42,732 bases of DNA from the NCBI GenBank assembly GCA_021200995.1, contig JAJQFS010000088.1, positions 1-42,732 of the forward strand, in the 5' to 3' direction. The first letter of the stretch is position 1. Each line of letters begins with the position of its first letter. Position numbers and translations under genes: made by a program. This document shows positions 1 to 8,680 of the stretch, one piece after another. The notes under the pieces are model-generated. The model was not told the DNA's origin. It was given only the letters and a program-made list of their open reading frames with translations, and ran no database searches. The stretch comes from Lachnospiraceae bacterium (GTDB taxonomy: Bacteria > Bacillota > Clostridia > Lachnospirales > Lachnospiraceae).

Positions 1-31
1 CCGAGGAAATTTTGCAGAGCTTACGTTCTAA

Positions 32-139
32 AATGGTTACATCGAAAATGATTCCATGTATGTTTCCATTGAAAAAAAGACAGGTTCATGGTATTCTATA
101 AGTTACTATGGGTTTGAAAAGAAGCAGGAGGCGTTATGA
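32..139 (+). CDS. possible C-terminal end of an upstream gene, reading frame interrupted
   Basis: An open frame runs from 32 to a TGA at 137-139 and ends in a natural-looking, Tyr/Ser/Lys-rich tail (ending YYGFEKKQEAL). The stop overlaps the murE start (TTATGA), the arrangement expected of a translationally coupled upstream gene. An in-frame TAA at 29-31 closes this frame on the left, while the frame beginning at position 3 (EEILQSLRSKMVTS) also looks coding up to about position 43. One missing base near 41-44 would join the two. It may be a frameshifted gene end, a sequencing error, or a chance 27-residue ORF from ATG 56. The family is not recognised. Confidence 0.3.
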   Translation, partial: NGYIENDSMYVSIEKKTGSWYSISYYGFEKKQEAL

Positions 140-1617
140 TTCTTCATAAAAATCTGAATTTTCTTCTGGAAAGACTGGATTATCGCGTTTTACAGGGCAG
201 CACGGATGTGGAAATCACCGACATTATCAACGATTCACGAAAAGCGGTGGCGGGCTGTCTCTTTTTCTGCATTGTGGGAACCAATTTTGACGGCCATGAT
301 ATGGTGGACGATGTGACGGCGAAAGGCGCCAGGGTGCTGATTGTTTCAAAGCCGGTGAAAGCGCCGGATGACGTCACGGTCATTCAGGTGAAGGACACCC
401 GCTACGCCATGGCCTTTATTTCGGCGGCTTATTATGATCATCCCGCTGAAAAACTGAAGGTGATCGGCATCACCGGTACAAAGGGAAAAACCACCACTAC
501 CTATTTGGTGAAATCCATCCTGGAGCACGCGGGCTTTCGGGTCGGCCTGATCGGGACAATCGAGGTGATTATCGGCGATACGCATATTCACGCGGACAAT
601 ACCACGCCGGAATCCTGCCTGGTGCAGGCATATTTCGCGCAGATGGCGGATGCGGGACTTGACGCGGTGGTGATGGAGGTTTCCAGCCAGGCACTGATGC
701 TGCACCGCACACAGGGCTTTATCTTTGATTACGGAATTTTTACCAATCTGGAGCCGGACCACATTGGCCCGGGCGAGCATCAGGATTTTGAGGATTACCT
801 GCGCTGCAAGAGCCTTTTATTTCAGCAGTGCCGCTTAGGAATCGCAAATGGGGATGATGTCCATACGGCGAAGGCTATGGAGAATCGTACCTGTGAGCTG
901 TTCACCTATGGCTTCGGGGAGTCAAATGACCTGCGCGCCAAAAATATGGAGCTGGTAAAGACCCCGGGACAGCTTGGAGTGGCCTTTGACGTGGAGGGCG
1001 CTTATGAAGATCATGTCCGGATTGCCACCCCAGGCAAATTCAGCGTCTACAACGCGCTGGCGGCTATCGCCATCTGCCTGCAGTTCGAGGTATCGAGGGA
1101 GGATATAGAAGCGGCGCTTTTAAAAGCAAAGGTCAAGGGGCGTATCGAGATGGTGCACGTCTCGGATGAATTTACACTTCTGATTGATTATGCGCACAAC
1201 GCCATGGCGATGGAAAGTCTCTATACCACATTGAAGGAATATCATCCCAACCGTCTGGTCAGCGTCTTTGGCTGCGGTGGGAACCGTTCGAAATTGAGAC
1301 GCTATGAGATGGGAGAGGTCAGCGGCAGGCTGGCGGACTTTACCATCGTGACCAGTGATAATCCCCGCTTTGAGGAGCCGATGGATATTATCGCGGATAT
1401 CCGCTCTTCCATTGAGAAAACCGGCGGTGATTTTATTGAGATCTGCGACCGCAAGGAGGCCATCCGTTATGCCATCCATCACGGACAGCCGGGCGATATC
1501 ATTGTGCTGGCCGGGAAGGGACATGAGGATTATCAGGAAATTAAGGGTGTGAAATATCCCATGGACGAGAGAGTGCTGATCGAGGAGATTCTGCGGGAGG
1601 ATCAAAGCGGTATTTGA
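136..1617 (+). CDS. murE: UDP-MurNAc-L-Ala-D-Glu:meso-diaminopimelate ligase (MurE)
   Basis: Cytoplasmic Mur ligase that adds the third amino acid to the UDP-MurNAc dipeptide in peptidoglycan precursor synthesis, using ATP. The 493 residues match the family length. The N-terminal UDP-binding domain is followed by the ATP loop GITGTKGKTTTT (residues 111-122), the TNLEPDHIGPGEH segment, and a C-terminal domain with DNPR at 408-411. DNPR is the motif known to select meso-diaminopimelate rather than lysine, so a DAP-type wall is inferred. The ATG lies 9 bp after GCAGGAGG, a strong ribosome site, and overlaps the preceding frame. The gene ends 12 bp before priA and probably shares its transcript. 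Confidence 0.93.
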   Translation: MILHKNLNFLLERLDYRVLQGSTDVEITDIINDSRKAVAGCLFFCIVGTNFDGHDMVDDVTAKGARVLIVSKPVKAPDDVTVIQVKDTRYAMAFISAAYYDHPAEKLKVIGITGTKGKTTTTYLVKSILEHAGFRVGLIGTIEVIIGDTHIHADNTTPESCLVQAYFAQMADAGLDAVVMEVSSQALMLHRTQGFIFDYGIFTNLEPDHIGPGEHQDFEDYLRCKSLLFQQCRLGIANGDDVHTAKAMENRTCELFTYGFGESNDLRAKNMELVKTPGQLGVAFDVEGAYEDHVRIATPGKFSVYNALAAIAICLQFEVSREDIEAALLKAKVKGRIEMVHVSDEFTLLIDYAHNAMAMESLYTTLKEYHPNRLVSVFGCGGNRSKLRRYEMGEVSGRLADFTIVTSDNPRFEEPMDIIADIRSSIEKTGGDFIEICDRKEAIRYAIHHGQPGDIIVLAGKGHEDYQEIKGVKYPMDERVLIEEILREDQSGI

Positions 1618-1629
1618 GCGGGAGGGCTG

Positions 1630-3855
1630 ATGGAACTGTACGCGGATATTATTGTGGATATTACACATGAGAAGCTGGACCGTACTTTTCAGTACCGTAT
1701 CCCGGAGTCGTTACAGGAAGAGGTCAGGGTTGGTTCCATGGTCGTGGTGCCGTTTGGAGCAGCCAATAAAGAGATCACCGGCTATTGTATCGGCGTGACG
1801 GCGCTTCCTTCCTATGATAAAGCAAAGATCAAGGATGTGATTTCCTTAAAAGAGAAGGGCGTGACCGCGCAGGGCAAACTGATTCAACTGGCGGATTTCA
1901 TGAAAAACCGCTATGGCGTCACCGTGATCCAGGCTTTGAAAACCGTTCTGCCGGTCAAACAGAAGGTGGAGGAGCAGGAGAAAAAAACTGTCACAGCACT
2001 TCTGACGCAGTCAGAATTATCCGCCCTTGGAGAAACGCTTTCCCAGAAACATCAGACCGCGAGGGCGCGGCTGGTGAAGGCTCTGACAGAAAAGCCGGAG
2101 CTTCCTTATGAATATGTCACCAAAGTCCTGAAAATCAGCAGCTCCACGCTGAAATGGATGCAGGAAACGGGCGTCGCGACGGTGGAGATAACGCCGCTGT
2201 TCCGCAATCCGGTGCAGGGTATTTCTGAGGAAAATGAGGACTACGCACTGAGCCGCGGCCAGCAATATATCATCGATGAGATTACAGAGCACAGAAAAAT
2301 TTCTGGTCCGGGGAAATACCTGATCCATGGTATCACGGGAAGCGGTAAAACGGCAGTATATGTGGAACTGATTGAACGGACGCTTAAAAGAGGAGAACAG
2401 GCGATTGTCCTGATTCCGGAGATTTCCCTGACTTATCAGACATTGCGCAGATTTTACACCCATTTTGGCGCAAAGGTGAGCGTGATGAATTCCACCCTCT
2501 CCCAGGGGGAGAAATATGACCAGATGCGGCGGGCGCAAAACGGCGACATTCAGGTGATTATAGGGCCACGGTCCGCGCTGTTTACTCCGTTTGCCAGAAT
2601 TGGCCTGATTGTCATAGACGAGGAGCATGAAAATTCCTACAAGTCAGAGTTGAATCCCCGCTATCACGCCAGGGAAGTGGCGGCTGAGATCGCGAGATTA
2701 CACGGGGCAGACCTGGTGCTGGGCAGCGCTACGCCGTCCATGGAAGCCTATTACGCGGCACAGCATGGAGAATACAGATTATTTGAATTAAAGGAGCGCC
2801 TGACCGGCGGCAGTCTTCCGGCTACGCAGATTGTGGACCTGAGAGCGGAGCTGAAAGAGGGCAACCGCAGTATTTTCAGCAGGCTTTTGCAGGAGAAAAT
2901 CGCAGACCGTCTTCAGAAAAAAGAACAGACGCTCCTGTTTTTAAACAGAAGAGGATATACAGGCTTCATCAGCTGCCGCAGCTGTGGACATGTGATTACC
3001 TGTCCGCATTGCAGTGTGTCATTGTCTTTGCACAGGGACGGCATGCTGCACTGCCATTATTGCGGTTATACGCAGCCGCAGGTACAAAGGTGCCCGAAGT
3101 GCGGATCCTCCCATGTGCTCGGCTTCAAAGCCGGAACACAGCAGGTGGAGGAGAAGGTGAAGGAATTGTTCCCGCAGGCGAGAGTCCTTCGCATGGATGG
3201 GGACACTACCCGCCGTAAAAACAGCCACCAGGCCATTCTTTCCTCTTTTGAGAGACAGGAAGCAGATATTCTGGTGGGAACGCAGATGATTGTGAAGGGG
3301 CATGATTTTCCGAATGTCACGCTGGTCGGTATTATTGCCGCGGATTTATCGCTCTCCGAGCATGATTTCCGTTCCGGGGAGCGCACCTTTCAGCTGCTGA
3401 CGCAGGCGGCCGGCCGTGCCGGACGGGGTGTAAAGCCGGGGGACGTGATTATCCAGACTTACCAGCCGGAGCATTACAGCGTGCGCGCGGCCGCGGCGCA
3501 GGATTATCAGAGCTTTTATACACAGGAGATCGCGTACAGAAGTCTGCTTCAGTATCCGCCTGTCGGCTGCATGATGGCGATCCAGATCTGCGGGAGAGAG
3601 GAAAAGGGTACTGCCGATCTGGCGCAGAGCCTGACCAGACAGGCACACGCGGCGGTCCGTCAGGGCCTGCGGGTGCAGATTTTAGGGCCGGGCGAAGCCG
3701 GCGTCTATAAGCTGAAGGATCTTTACCGGCATGTGATTTACGCAAAGGCTTCAGACCGTCAGCCGCTTTTATTGCTGAAAAATATCCTGGAGCAGTACAG
3801 GGCGCAGACGCGCCCCGCAAATGAGAAAGAATATATGCAGTTTGATTTTTTATAA
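1630..3855 (+). CDS. priA: primosomal replication restart helicase PriA
   Basis: A 3'-to-5' superfamily 2 helicase that recognises stalled forks and reloads the replicative helicase. The 741 residues carry the N-terminal fork-binding domain, Walker A GITGSGKT (234-241), a DEEH box (330-333), and a cluster of eight cysteines from about 449 to 491 in four CxxC pairs that bind zinc in this family. Helicase motifs such as QAAGRAGRG follow. The ATG is preceded by GGGAGGG. The murE-priA-def-fmt order is a common Clostridia arrangement. No motif defect is visible. Confidence 0.95.
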   Translation: MELYADIIVDITHEKLDRTFQYRIPESLQEEVRVGSMVVVPFGAANKEITGYCIGVTALPSYDKAKIKDVISLKEKGVTAQGKLIQLADFMKNRYGVTVIQALKTVLPVKQKVEEQEKKTVTALLTQSELSALGETLSQKHQTARARLVKALTEKPELPYEYVTKVLKISSSTLKWMQETGVATVEITPLFRNPVQGISEENEDYALSRGQQYIIDEITEHRKISGPGKYLIHGITGSGKTAVYVELIERTLKRGEQAIVLIPEISLTYQTLRRFYTHFGAKVSVMNSTLSQGEKYDQMRRAQNGDIQVIIGPRSALFTPFARIGLIVIDEEHENSYKSELNPRYHAREVAAEIARLHGADLVLGSATPSMEAYYAAQHGEYRLFELKERLTGGSLPATQIVDLRAELKEGNRSIFSRLLQEKIADRLQKKEQTLLFLNRRGYTGFISCRSCGHVITCPHCSVSLSLHRDGMLHCHYCGYTQPQVQRCPKCGSSHVLGFKAGTQQVEEKVKELFPQARVLRMDGDTTRRKNSHQAILSSFERQEADILVGTQMIVKGHDFPNVTLVGIIAADLSLSEHDFRSGERTFQLLTQAAGRAGRGVKPGDVIIQTYQPEHYSVRAAAAQDYQSFYTQEIAYRSLLQYPPVGCMMAIQICGREEKGTADLAQSLTRQAHAAVRQGLRVQILGPGEAGVYKLKDLYRHVIYAKASDRQPLLLLKNILEQYRAQTRPANEKEYMQFDFL

Positions 3856-3873
3856 CAAAGGAGAAACAACAAA

Positions 3874-4359
3874 ATGGCACTTCGCAAAATCAGAGAGATC
3901 GGAGATCCGGTACTGAATAAAATTTCCAAAGAGGTTCCGTCCATGACGCTGCGCAACAAAATGCTGATCGACGATATGTTTGACACTATGCACGAGGCGG
4001 ACGGAGTCGGCCTGGCTGCTCCGCAGGTGGGCGTCTTAAAAAGGATTGTCGTGATCGACTGTACCGGGGAGGATCCGCTGCTTTTGATCAATCCGGTGAT
4101 TCTGGAGACAGAAGGGGAGCAGACCGGCAGCGAGGGCTGCCTTTCTGTACCAGGAAAGACTGGCACTGTCACCAGACCCATGCATGTGAAGGTCAGGGCA
4201 CAGAATAAAGAGATGGAATGGTTTGAGCTGGAAGCGGAGGAGCTTTTAGCCAGAGCGATCTGTCATGAGGTGGATCACTTGGACGGTCACCTTTATGTGG
4301 AGAAGGCTGAGGGACCGCTGCAGGATGTTGAAGAGGCTGAGGAAGAAGAGGAAGCGTAA
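3874..4359 (+). CDS. def: peptide deformylase
   Basis: Metalloenzyme that removes the formyl group from the N-terminal Met of new proteins as they leave the ribosome. The three family motifs are complete: GVGLAAPQVG (44-53), EGCLSVPG (87-94, metal ligand Cys89) and HEVDH (131-135, metal ligands His131 and His135). At 161 residues it is normal length. It has a very acidic Glu-rich tail, and the DNA encoding that tail (GAAGAGGAAGCG) also serves as ribosome site for fmt. The gene has an AAAGGAG-type site 18 bp after priA. Pairing with fmt makes functional sense because the two act at opposite ends of the N-formylmethionine cycle. Confidence 0.95.
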   Translation: MALRKIREIGDPVLNKISKEVPSMTLRNKMLIDDMFDTMHEADGVGLAAPQVGVLKRIVVIDCTGEDPLLLINPVILETEGEQTGSEGCLSVPGKTGTVTRPMHVKVRAQNKEMEWFELEAEELLARAICHEVDHLDGHLYVEKAEGPLQDVEEAEEEEEA

Positions 4360-4362
4360 TTG

Positions 4363-5370
4363 ATGAGAATCGTATTTATGGGAACGCCGGATTTCGCGGC
4401 GCACTGCCTGCAGGTTCTGCTCGACGAAGGCCATGAGGTGACGGCGGTTTATACCCAGCCGGATAAGCCGAAGGGAAGAGGCAAGGAAGTCCAGGCCTCT
4501 CCTGTAAAGGAGCTGGCGCTTCGCTATGGACTGCCGGTTTATCAGCCCAAGAAAATCCGCGCAAGGGAATCTGTTGATGAGCTGAGAACAATTTCCGCGG
4601 ACATTTTTGTGGTAGCCGCCTTTGGACAGATTCTGTCTCAGGAAATACTGGATATGCCCAGATATGGCTGCATCAATGTCCATGCTTCCCTTCTGCCGAA
4701 GTACCGCGGCGCTGCGCCGATTCAATGGGCGGTGATCAATGGAGATACGTACAGCGGCGTGACGATTCAGCAGATGAATGCGGGTGTGGACACCGGCGAC
4801 ATTTTATATACCAGAAAATACCGGCTGAAGGAGGATGAAACCGGTGAGAGCCTGTTTGACGCGCTGACCGCTCTGGGCGGTGAGGCATTGAAGGAAGCGC
4901 TGCGTCTTTTAGAGCAGGGAAAGCTTGAGCCGGTTCCACAGGATGAGGGGGATGCGACCTACGTGGGAAAGCTGACCAAGGAAATGGGGCTTTTGGATTT
5001 TGGAAAATCTGCCGCCGCGCTGGAACGTCTGGTGCGGGGCTTAAATTCTTGGCCCAGCGCCTATACAATTTTAAATGGGAAACAGCTGAAAATCTGGAAA
5101 GCGCAGGTCCTGCCGGATGCGCCGGGGATGTCAGATATTTTCACGGAGGGCGCAAAAGCGGCTCCAAAGGCGTGCGAAGTTTCCGGACAGGATGCTGCGG
5201 CAGCTCCCGGCACCATTATCGCCAGGGATCAGGAGAGCTTTACCGTGGCCTGCGGCGAGGGTGCGCTGCGTATCCTGGAAGTGCAGTTGGCGGGTAAAAA
5301 ACGCATGTGTGTCCGAGAGTTTCTTCTGGGTAACGCGAAGGCCGCAGAAGTGGGAACGAAGCTTGGCTGA
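4363..5370 (+). CDS. fmt: methionyl-tRNA formyltransferase
   Basis: Transfers a formyl group from 10-formyl-THF to initiator Met-tRNA. The N-terminal Rossmann-like domain starts MRIVFMGTPDFA. The catalytic region includes NVHASLLPKYRGAAPIQW, with Asn105 and His107, and the GVDTGDI segment. A C-terminal tRNA-binding domain follows. I chose ATG 4363 over the TTG at 4360 because it places GAGGAAG of the def 3' end at good spacing, giving 335 residues. This is about 20 longer than usual. The excess is an Ala-rich insertion near residues 250-285, between the two halves of the C-terminal domain. It is three bases from def and probably co-translated. Confidence 0.94.
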   Translation: MRIVFMGTPDFAAHCLQVLLDEGHEVTAVYTQPDKPKGRGKEVQASPVKELALRYGLPVYQPKKIRARESVDELRTISADIFVVAAFGQILSQEILDMPRYGCINVHASLLPKYRGAAPIQWAVINGDTYSGVTIQQMNAGVDTGDILYTRKYRLKEDETGESLFDALTALGGEALKEALRLLEQGKLEPVPQDEGDATYVGKLTKEMGLLDFGKSAAALERLVRGLNSWPSAYTILNGKQLKIWKAQVLPDAPGMSDIFTEGAKAAPKACEVSGQDAAAAPGTIIARDQESFTVACGEGALRILEVQLAGKKRMCVREFLLGNAKAAEVGTKLG

Positions 5371-5472
5371 GTGAGCTTCTGCGAAGCTGATCAAATTGCT
5401 GTGATGTTGCGTGAACTGTCGCGACAGGAATGATATGGTGCATGGCATGACTTTTGAGCGGGAAGGAAATGA

Positions 5473-6837
5473 ATGGCGAACGCAGTGAACACCAGAGAGC
5501 TGGCTGTGGAGCTTCTGATGTCAGTGGAAAGGGAAGACGGTTTTTCTTCTGACTTAATCAGGGGTACATTAAATAAATATGACTATCTGGACAGAAGAGA
5601 AAAGGCTTTTTTAAAACGCTTGACAGAAGGCTGTCTGGAGAAACAGCTTTATCTGGATTTTATTTTAAATCAATATTCCAATACGCCGGTCCGGAAAATG
5701 AAACCTTTTATCAGGGCACTCTTAAGAAGCGGCGTTTACCAGATCCTGTGGATGGACCAGGTGCCGGACCGTGCGGCGATCAATGAGGCGGTGAAGCTGG
5801 CCGGCCGGCGGAATTTCAGCAGTCTGAAAGGCTTTGTCAACGGGGTGCTGCGTTCTGTCAGCACGGCAAACGCGAATGGGACTCTGCCCGTGCCGTCAAG
5901 GGAGAATTTGACGGAATATCTGTCCGTGACACATTCCATTCCGGCCTGGCTGGTGGAAAAGTGGAGGCAGGAGCTTAAGGATGAAGCGACTGAGAAAATG
6001 CTGCTTGCGTTTGAAGAGCCGCAGCCGGTAACCATCCGACTCAGGGAATTTATGAGTCAGGAGGAACGACAGGAGCTTCTGACGCGGATGCAGGAACAGG
6101 GGGTGGAGGTTAGCCAACATCCTTACCTGCCCTATGCGTACTGCCTGACCAATCTGGAAGGCGTACACCGCCTGCCCGGATATCAGCAGGGCCTTTTTGC
6201 CGTGCAGGATGTCAGCAGTATGCTTTGCGTAGAGGCAGCGGGCATCCGGGAGGGAGATTTTGTGCTGGATGTGTGCGCGGCGCCCGGCGGCAAGGCCTGT
6301 CTGGCCGCCGACAAAACCGGGAAAAACGGCCGGGTGCTGGCCAGAGATGTGTCAGATATCAAGCTTTCCGCGGTGGAGGAAAACGCGGGAAGACTTCAGA
6401 TCGACTGGCTTTCCGTGCAGCTTCAGAATGCTGTTGAGTATGACGAATCCATGGAGGCAAAAGCGGATGTGGTGCTGGCGGATCTTCCCTGCTCCGGACT
6501 TGGCATCCTGGGCAAAAAACAGGATATCCGCTATCATGTGACTCCGGAAAGCCTTCTGGAACTGCAGACGCTGCAGCGTCAGATTCTGGATGTTGTCGTT
6601 CGCTATGTGAAACCGGGCGGGACCCTGATTTACAGCACCTGTACCATTGATCCGCTGGAGAATGAGGACAATCGCGAATATATTATGAAGGAACTGGGGC
6701 TTAAGCCGGAGAGTATTGTGCAGTATCTTCCTGAACAGCTCAGACGGGAAACTGCCGGGGAAGGCTATATTCAGCTGCTTCCGGGGCGGGATCTGAGCGA
6801 TGGCTTTTTTATCAGCCGGTTCCGGAAACTGAGTTAA
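5473..6837 (+). CDS. rsmB: 16S rRNA (cytosine-967-C5)-methyltransferase RsmB
   Basis: Methylates C967 of 16S rRNA. An N-terminal NusB-like RNA-binding domain (about residues 1-135) is fused to a SAM methyltransferase. The SAM loop is DVCAAPGGKACLAAD. The two cysteines of m5C enzymes are both present: Cys340 in DLPCSG and the catalytic Cys390 in STCTI. At 454 residues it is normal length. The ATG follows GGGAAGGAAATGA. It is separated from fmt by about 100 bp. Confidence 0.94.
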   Translation: MANAVNTRELAVELLMSVEREDGFSSDLIRGTLNKYDYLDRREKAFLKRLTEGCLEKQLYLDFILNQYSNTPVRKMKPFIRALLRSGVYQILWMDQVPDRAAINEAVKLAGRRNFSSLKGFVNGVLRSVSTANANGTLPVPSRENLTEYLSVTHSIPAWLVEKWRQELKDEATEKMLLAFEEPQPVTIRLREFMSQEERQELLTRMQEQGVEVSQHPYLPYAYCLTNLEGVHRLPGYQQGLFAVQDVSSMLCVEAAGIREGDFVLDVCAAPGGKACLAADKTGKNGRVLARDVSDIKLSAVEENAGRLQIDWLSVQLQNAVEYDESMEAKADVVLADLPCSGLGILGKKQDIRYHVTPESLLELQTLQRQILDVVVRYVKPGGTLIYSTCTIDPLENEDNREYIMKELGLKPESIVQYLPEQLRRETAGEGYIQLLPGRDLSDGFFISRFRKLS

Positions 6838-6844
6838 TAGATGT

Positions 6845-7879
6845 ATGAAACCTGATATTAAAAGTTTAAATATGGAAGAACTGACCCTGGCGCTGACTGA
6901 CCTCGGTCAGCCCTCCTACAGAGCCAGACAGCTCTATGACTGGATGCATGTCAAACTGGCCGCTTCTTATGATGACATGACCAACATCCCCAAAAACTTA
7001 AAAAGCCTTTTGCGGGAGAATTACCGCTATACCTCTCTTCACCAGGAGATGGTGCAGCAGTCTGCCCTGGACGGCACACGGAAATACCTCTTTTCCCTTG
7101 CTGACGGCGAGTGTGTGGAGAGTGTTTTCCTACCTTATAAACACGGCAACAGCGTCTGTGTTTCCTCCCAGGTAGGCTGCCGGATGGGCTGCAAATTCTG
7201 CGCTTCCACGCTGGATGGCCTCAAGCGCAATTTGAATGCGGGCGAAATGCTGGATCAGGTGTACGCGATTACCAGGGAAACGAAAGAGCGGGTCAGCAAT
7301 GTGGTGATCATGGGCACCGGCGAGCCGCTGGATAATTATGAATCCGTGCTTCGCTTTATCCGCATGCTTTCCGATGAGCACGGCCTGCACATCAGCCAGC
7401 GCAATATTACCCTGTCTACCTGCGGCCTGGTACCGCAGATCAGGCAACTGGCGGAGGAAGAGCTGCAGATTACACTGGCGCTTTCCCTGCACGCACCGAC
7501 GGATGAGAAGCGAAAACAGCTGATGCCTGTCGCGTACCGCTATTCCTTAAAGGAAGTGCTGGACGCCTGCCGGTACTATTTTGAGAAGACAGACAGAAGG
7601 CTGACCTTTGAATATTCTCTGGTAAGCGGCGTCAATGATGGGAAAACAGAGGCCATGCAGCTTGTAAGGCTGTTAAAAGGACTTCCCTGTCATGTGAATC
7701 TGATTCCGGTCAATCCGGTTTTAGAGAGAGGCTTAAAGCCTTCCGTGCCCGCTTCCGTGCATGCTTTTCAAAAGGTGCTTGACCAAAATGGGATAAATGT
7801 TACAATCAGAAGAGAAATGGGGCGCGATATTGACGGCGCCTGCGGACAGCTGAGGCACAGACAGCTGCATCAGAACTGA
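6845..7879 (+). CDS. rlmN: dual-specificity 23S rRNA A2503 / tRNA A37 methyltransferase RlmN
   Basis: Radical SAM enzyme that methylates C2 of A2503 in 23S rRNA and A37 in certain tRNAs. The radical SAM cluster motif CxxxCxxC is at Cys112, Cys116 and Cys119 (GCRMGCKFCAST), followed by the GTGEPL SAM-binding strand. The C-terminal region reads VTIRREMGRDIDGACGQL, where the cysteine is the methyl-carrying residue known in the family. The start ATG 6845 lies 5 bp after the rsmB stop. An ATG at 6841 is in another frame and closes after four codons. Confidence 0.95.
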   Translation: MKPDIKSLNMEELTLALTDLGQPSYRARQLYDWMHVKLAASYDDMTNIPKNLKSLLRENYRYTSLHQEMVQQSALDGTRKYLFSLADGECVESVFLPYKHGNSVCVSSQVGCRMGCKFCASTLDGLKRNLNAGEMLDQVYAITRETKERVSNVVIMGTGEPLDNYESVLRFIRMLSDEHGLHISQRNITLSTCGLVPQIRQLAEEELQITLALSLHAPTDEKRKQLMPVAYRYSLKEVLDACRYYFEKTDRRLTFEYSLVSGVNDGKTEAMQLVRLLKGLPCHVNLIPVNPVLERGLKPSVPASVHAFQKVLDQNGINVTIRREMGRDIDGACGQLRHRQLHQN

Positions 7880-7930
7880 CACGATCTGCGGATCACAGTT
7901 TTAGTGAAACGGTAAAGGAGTACCTGATAT

Positions 7931-8680
7931 ATGTTAGAGGCCTGCTTTGTTTCTGACATTGGCAGAAAAAGAAAGATCAATCAGGACAGTGTATTTATTA
8001 CAGACAAACCTCTGGGAAATATTCCGAACCTTCTGCTTTTAGCAGATGGCATGGGAGGGCATAAGGCAGGGGATTATGCTTCCCGCACGGCCCTTGAGAT
8101 CATCAAGAACGAGATCCGTGTCTCAACGGAGACAGATCCGGTGAAGCTTCTGACGCAGGCGATTGAATATGCCAACAGACAGCTTTATGAGAAATCCATG
8201 CAGGATAGCAATTACAGCGGCATGGGTACCACCCTGGTGGCGGCCTGCTACACAGGTGGTCAGCTGATTGTGGCCAATGTGGGTGATAGCAGGCTGTATC
8301 TGGTTCGCAAAAACACCATGGTGCAGGTGACCAGGGATCATTCCTATGTGGCGGAAATGCTTCGAAACGGCACCCTGACCAGGGAACAGGCAAAGAATCA
8401 CCCCAGGAAAAATTACATCACCCGCGCGGTTGGCGCTTTCTCCAAAACGACCGCGGATTTTTTCTATGTGGATATTCTGCCTACGGACATTATCCTGGTC
8501 TGTTCTGACGGCCTGACCAACATGCTGGAGGACGGGGAGATTCTTTCTGTGATTTATCAGGAGAAATCTTTGCCGCAGGCCTGTGCCAGACTGGTGAGGG
8601 AAGCCAACGCAAACGGCGGCATTGACAATGTTTCCGTGATATTGGCCCGGCCTTTGAATGAGAAGGAGGTGGAGCTATGA
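7931..8680 (+). CDS. prpC: PP2C-family Ser/Thr protein phosphatase (PrpC/Stp)
   Basis: Metal-dependent phosphatase that reverses PrkC phosphorylation. Motifs visible are the N-terminal INQDS, the metal-binding DGMGG (39-43), GMGTTLVAA, GDSRLYLVR, and the late CSDGLTNML and NGGIDNVSV segments. At 249 residues it is the usual compact bacterial PP2C size, with no membrane segment. AAAGGAG stands 10 bp before the ATG. Its stop overlaps the prkC start by four bases (ATGA), so the two are translationally coupled as in Bacillus subtilis. Confidence 0.95.
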   Translation: MLEACFVSDIGRKRKINQDSVFITDKPLGNIPNLLLLADGMGGHKAGDYASRTALEIIKNEIRVSTETDPVKLLTQAIEYANRQLYEKSMQDSNYSGMGTTLVAACYTGGQLIVANVGDSRLYLVRKNTMVQVTRDHSYVAEMLRNGTLTREQAKNHPRKNYITRAVGAFSKTTADFFYVDILPTDIILVCSDGLTNMLEDGEILSVIYQEKSLPQACARLVREANANGGIDNVSVILARPLNEKEVEL

